Shown here in pieces: positions 6,363-7,626 of a stretch of 7,626 nucleotides of DNA (positions are counted from its first letter, which is position 1; each line of letters opens with the position of its first letter). The position numbers and the translations under genes were made by a program. Below the pieces are notes generated by a model. The model was not told where the DNA came from, made no database searches, and saw only the letters and a list, made by a program, of their open reading frames with translations. Origin of the DNA: an uncultured Coprococcus sp. (GTDB lineage Bacteria; Bacillota; Clostridia; Lachnospirales; Lachnospiraceae). Location: positions 1-7,626 of the forward strand of contig USSH01000109.1 of assembly GCA_900557435.1 (NCBI GenBank). The letters run 5' to 3'.

Positions 6363-7289
6363 ATGATGAAATTAAGAAAAACAATAATAGGATCCTGTGC
6401 AGTATTAGGAATTGCATTGTTGTGCTCCTGTGGAAATAATGGTAAATCAGGTTCTGGAGTGTTATCTACAGAGGTAATAACTGAGGAGACAACGACAGAG
6501 GCGACAACAACAGAAGCAACTACAACAGAGGCAACAACAGAAGTGACAACAGAAGAAACCACAACAGAAGTAACAACCACTGAGGTAACCACAACAGAAG
6601 CGTCAAATATAATTACAGATAATGGCTCACCTATGTCGTACAAAGAGGCTGTAAATGCGTATGAGAATGAAGGTGAACGATATTTTAAAAAATATTGGAT
6701 ACAGCATGAGGACAGATTGTATTCAATGGATTCTTCACATGTCCTTGATGAGAATGATAATAGTTATATTAAATTTACCGATTCAGATTTCTCCTGCGTA
6801 AAGATGTATCCAGGTGATTTGTTGGTGGAATTTGGCGGAGGCTGGAATTATGATATATACCCTATTGAATCGGAGGGATATACAATGCCACAGGAATTTA
6901 CTGTAGATGCAGATAATGGCTGTATAGAGTTTCGCAGAAAGAATTTGAGCGAAAAAATGGAAGAAAACAACATGCCTTTAAATAAAATCTATGAGATAAA
7001 TGGAGAAACAGCAAGTAGTATACAGGATTACGTCGAAGTAAATGGTGATTACTATTTATCGTATACAGAACCGACAGGCATATTCTATAAATATTATTCA
7101 GATTATGAAAGCAAGGAAGGATCAGCTACGGTATCTGTGAAGTATTATGTATTAGGACAAAAATATTATGCAGAAGCGCAGACTGCTCCAGAGGGATATG
7201 GATACTATAAGATTCCAGAAGGTACACCTGCAGGGTTATATTGTGTTCGAACATCTGGATATTCGTTCATAATTGACATTATCGAATAG
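6363..7289 (+). CDS. Lipoprotein with a Thr/Glu-rich repeat stalk, unknown C-terminal domain
   Basis: The 308-residue product begins with a lipoprotein signal peptide whose lipobox LLCSC places the lipidated Cys at residue 23. After a short linker, residues 43-80 form a low-complexity stalk of eight TTTEA/TTEV-like units. Such Thr-rich stretches commonly act as extended, sometimes glycosylated, spacers that lift a domain through the cell wall. Residues about 88-308 are a folded domain I do not recognise, rich in Tyr and Gly and probably mostly beta strand. Its end, YYKIPEGTPAGLYCVRTSGY followed by SFIIDIIE, has the 'IP.G.Y.V' style seen in many small Gram-positive surface lipoproteins. Either ATG at 6363 or 6366 could be used; AGAGG at 6351-6355 favours the first. 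It is third in the cluster, 88 bases after the TPR lipoprotein, with no terminator between them. Confidence 0.85.
   Translation: MMKLRKTIIGSCAVLGIALLCSCGNNGKSGSGVLSTEVITEETTTEATTTEATTTEATTEVTTEETTTEVTTTEVTTTEASNIITDNGSPMSYKEAVNAYENEGERYFKKYWIQHEDRLYSMDSSHVLDENDNSYIKFTDSDFSCVKMYPGDLLVEFGGGWNYDIYPIESEGYTMPQEFTVDADNGCIEFRRKNLSEKMEENNMPLNKIYEINGETASSIQDYVEVNGDYYLSYTEPTGIFYKYYSDYESKEGSATVSVKYYVLGQKYYAEAQTAPEGYGYYKIPEGTPAGLYCVRTSGYSFIIDIIE
6489..6602 (+). repeat. In-frame tandem repeat encoding the Thr/Glu stalk
   Basis: Eight tandem units of 15 or 12 bases with the consensus ACAACAACAGARGYN encode, in order, TTTEA three times, TTEV, TTEE, TTTEV twice and TTTEA. All units are whole codons, so gain or loss of a unit changes stalk length without breaking the frame. 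The units differ at third codon positions and at the last residue, so the array is not freshly duplicated, but it is of a kind prone to slippage. Confidence 0.85.
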
Positions 7290-7323
7290 ACACGCACTAT
7301 TTTTTACGGGAGAAAATTAAATT

Positions 7324-7620
7324 ATGCAATTACCAATATTGATAATAGGATGCATTTGCTTGTTCATATTGTGTGTTCATTTATTTATGAAAAATGTGGA
7401 CAAACATTCGGCGCTCGGAGTATGTGAGATAATTTTGATGGTGTGTGTAGGCATTGTCACAATTGTTTGGGGAATTATTCCTGAATTCGTAATGCTGGCT
7501 AATAAAGGAGCGGACAAAATAAAAAAGAATCTAATGAATACATCAGGTAGAGTGTGTGATGATAATGGGCATATTGTTGATGTTGATATTAGTGATGAAA
7601 TTTGCTTCATTGTTTGCTGA
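7324..7620 (+). CDS. Small two-helix membrane protein, unknown function
   Basis: I do not recognise a family. The 98-residue product has two hydrophobic segments, at about residues 3-22 and 31-54, joined by a short polar turn (KNVDKHS). A polar tail of about 40 residues follows, beginning ANKGADKIKKNL. The basic turn suggests both ends may lie on the same, outer, side, but topology is uncertain. Eight Cys residues (10, 12, 17, 34, 41, 78, 94, 98) are many for this size, and one is the final residue. The ATG at 7324 has a modest ribosome binding site, GGGAG at 7308-7312, 11 bases upstream. The gene follows the stalk lipoprotein after 34 bases on the same strand, so it probably belongs to the same transcript. 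The TGA stop overlaps an ATG at 7620-7622 that could begin a further gene beyond the window. Confidence 0.7.
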   Translation: MQLPILIIGCICLFILCVHLFMKNVDKHSALGVCEIILMVCVGIVTIVWGIIPEFVMLANKGADKIKKNLMNTSGRVCDDNGHIVDVDISDEICFIVC

Positions 7621-7626
7621 TGACAC

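Noticed and set aside
6311..6643. Minus-strand open frame rich in Val/Ser opposite the stalk lipoprotein
   Set aside because: Its repetitive VVVTSVV-type sequence is just the complement of the Thr/Glu repeat array; the plus-strand frame has the signal peptide, ribosome binding site and folded domain.
7290..7323. T-run at 7299-7305 considered as a terminator after the stalk lipoprotein gene
   Set aside because: No stable hairpin precedes the T-run, so it lacks the stem needed for rho-independent termination.
7377..7610. Minus-strand open frame opposite the small membrane protein
   Set aside because: The plus-strand frame has a start with a ribosome binding site and fits the operon direction; the reverse frame has hydrophobic stretches only because both strands of such sequence tend to.
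7620..7626. ATG overlapping the last stop codon (TGATG), possible start of a coupled gene
   Set aside because: Only seven bases are visible and no Shine-Dalgarno sequence precedes it, so a gene cannot be supported.

Overview
The window looks like chromosomal DNA from a low-to-moderate-GC Gram-positive bacterium, most likely an anaerobic Clostridia member of the Lachnospiraceae type. Support for this is strong purine-rich Shine-Dalgarno sites before most genes, frequent ATA and AGA codons, a near-consensus sigma-A type promoter, lipoproteins in place of outer-membrane proteins, and protein styles (XRE regulator, NPCBM-like lipoprotein, MacB/FtsX-type ABC exporter) common in that family. The placement is inferred from style; no rRNA or housekeeping marker is present.

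Bases 1-131 hold a possible last 17 codons of an upstream gene, two adjacent dyads that could be an operator, a weak promoter candidate and a strong ribosome binding site. Bases 132-3558 are a tightly packed two-gene operon: an ABC ATPase with all core motifs, then, one base after its stop, a 907-residue FtsX/MacB-type permease with two large extracytoplasmic regions. Together they should form one membrane machine, an exporter or mechanotransmission-type transporter of unknown substrate. A 15-bp hairpin with T-tracts on both sides (3586-3621) ends this operon and also the convergent gene that follows.

Bases 3653-4009 (minus strand) encode a small XRE-family DNA-binding regulator. The 143-base divergent spacer holds a clear promoter (TTGAAA, 17 bases, TATAAT) for the plus-strand genes, plus several dyads and direct repeats.

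Bases 4153-7620 are four same-strand genes, visibly richer in A+T than the ABC operon: a single-pass membrane protein with a large outer domain, a lipoprotein with TPR-like repeats and a C-terminal NPCBM-like domain, a second lipoprotein with a Thr/Glu repeat stalk, and a small two-helix membrane protein. All four products are predicted to be in or on the membrane. Taken together they look like an uncharacterised cell-surface cassette, with the divergent XRE protein as its candidate regulator. This cassette is the best candidate for something undescribed here, but its function cannot be read from the sequence.
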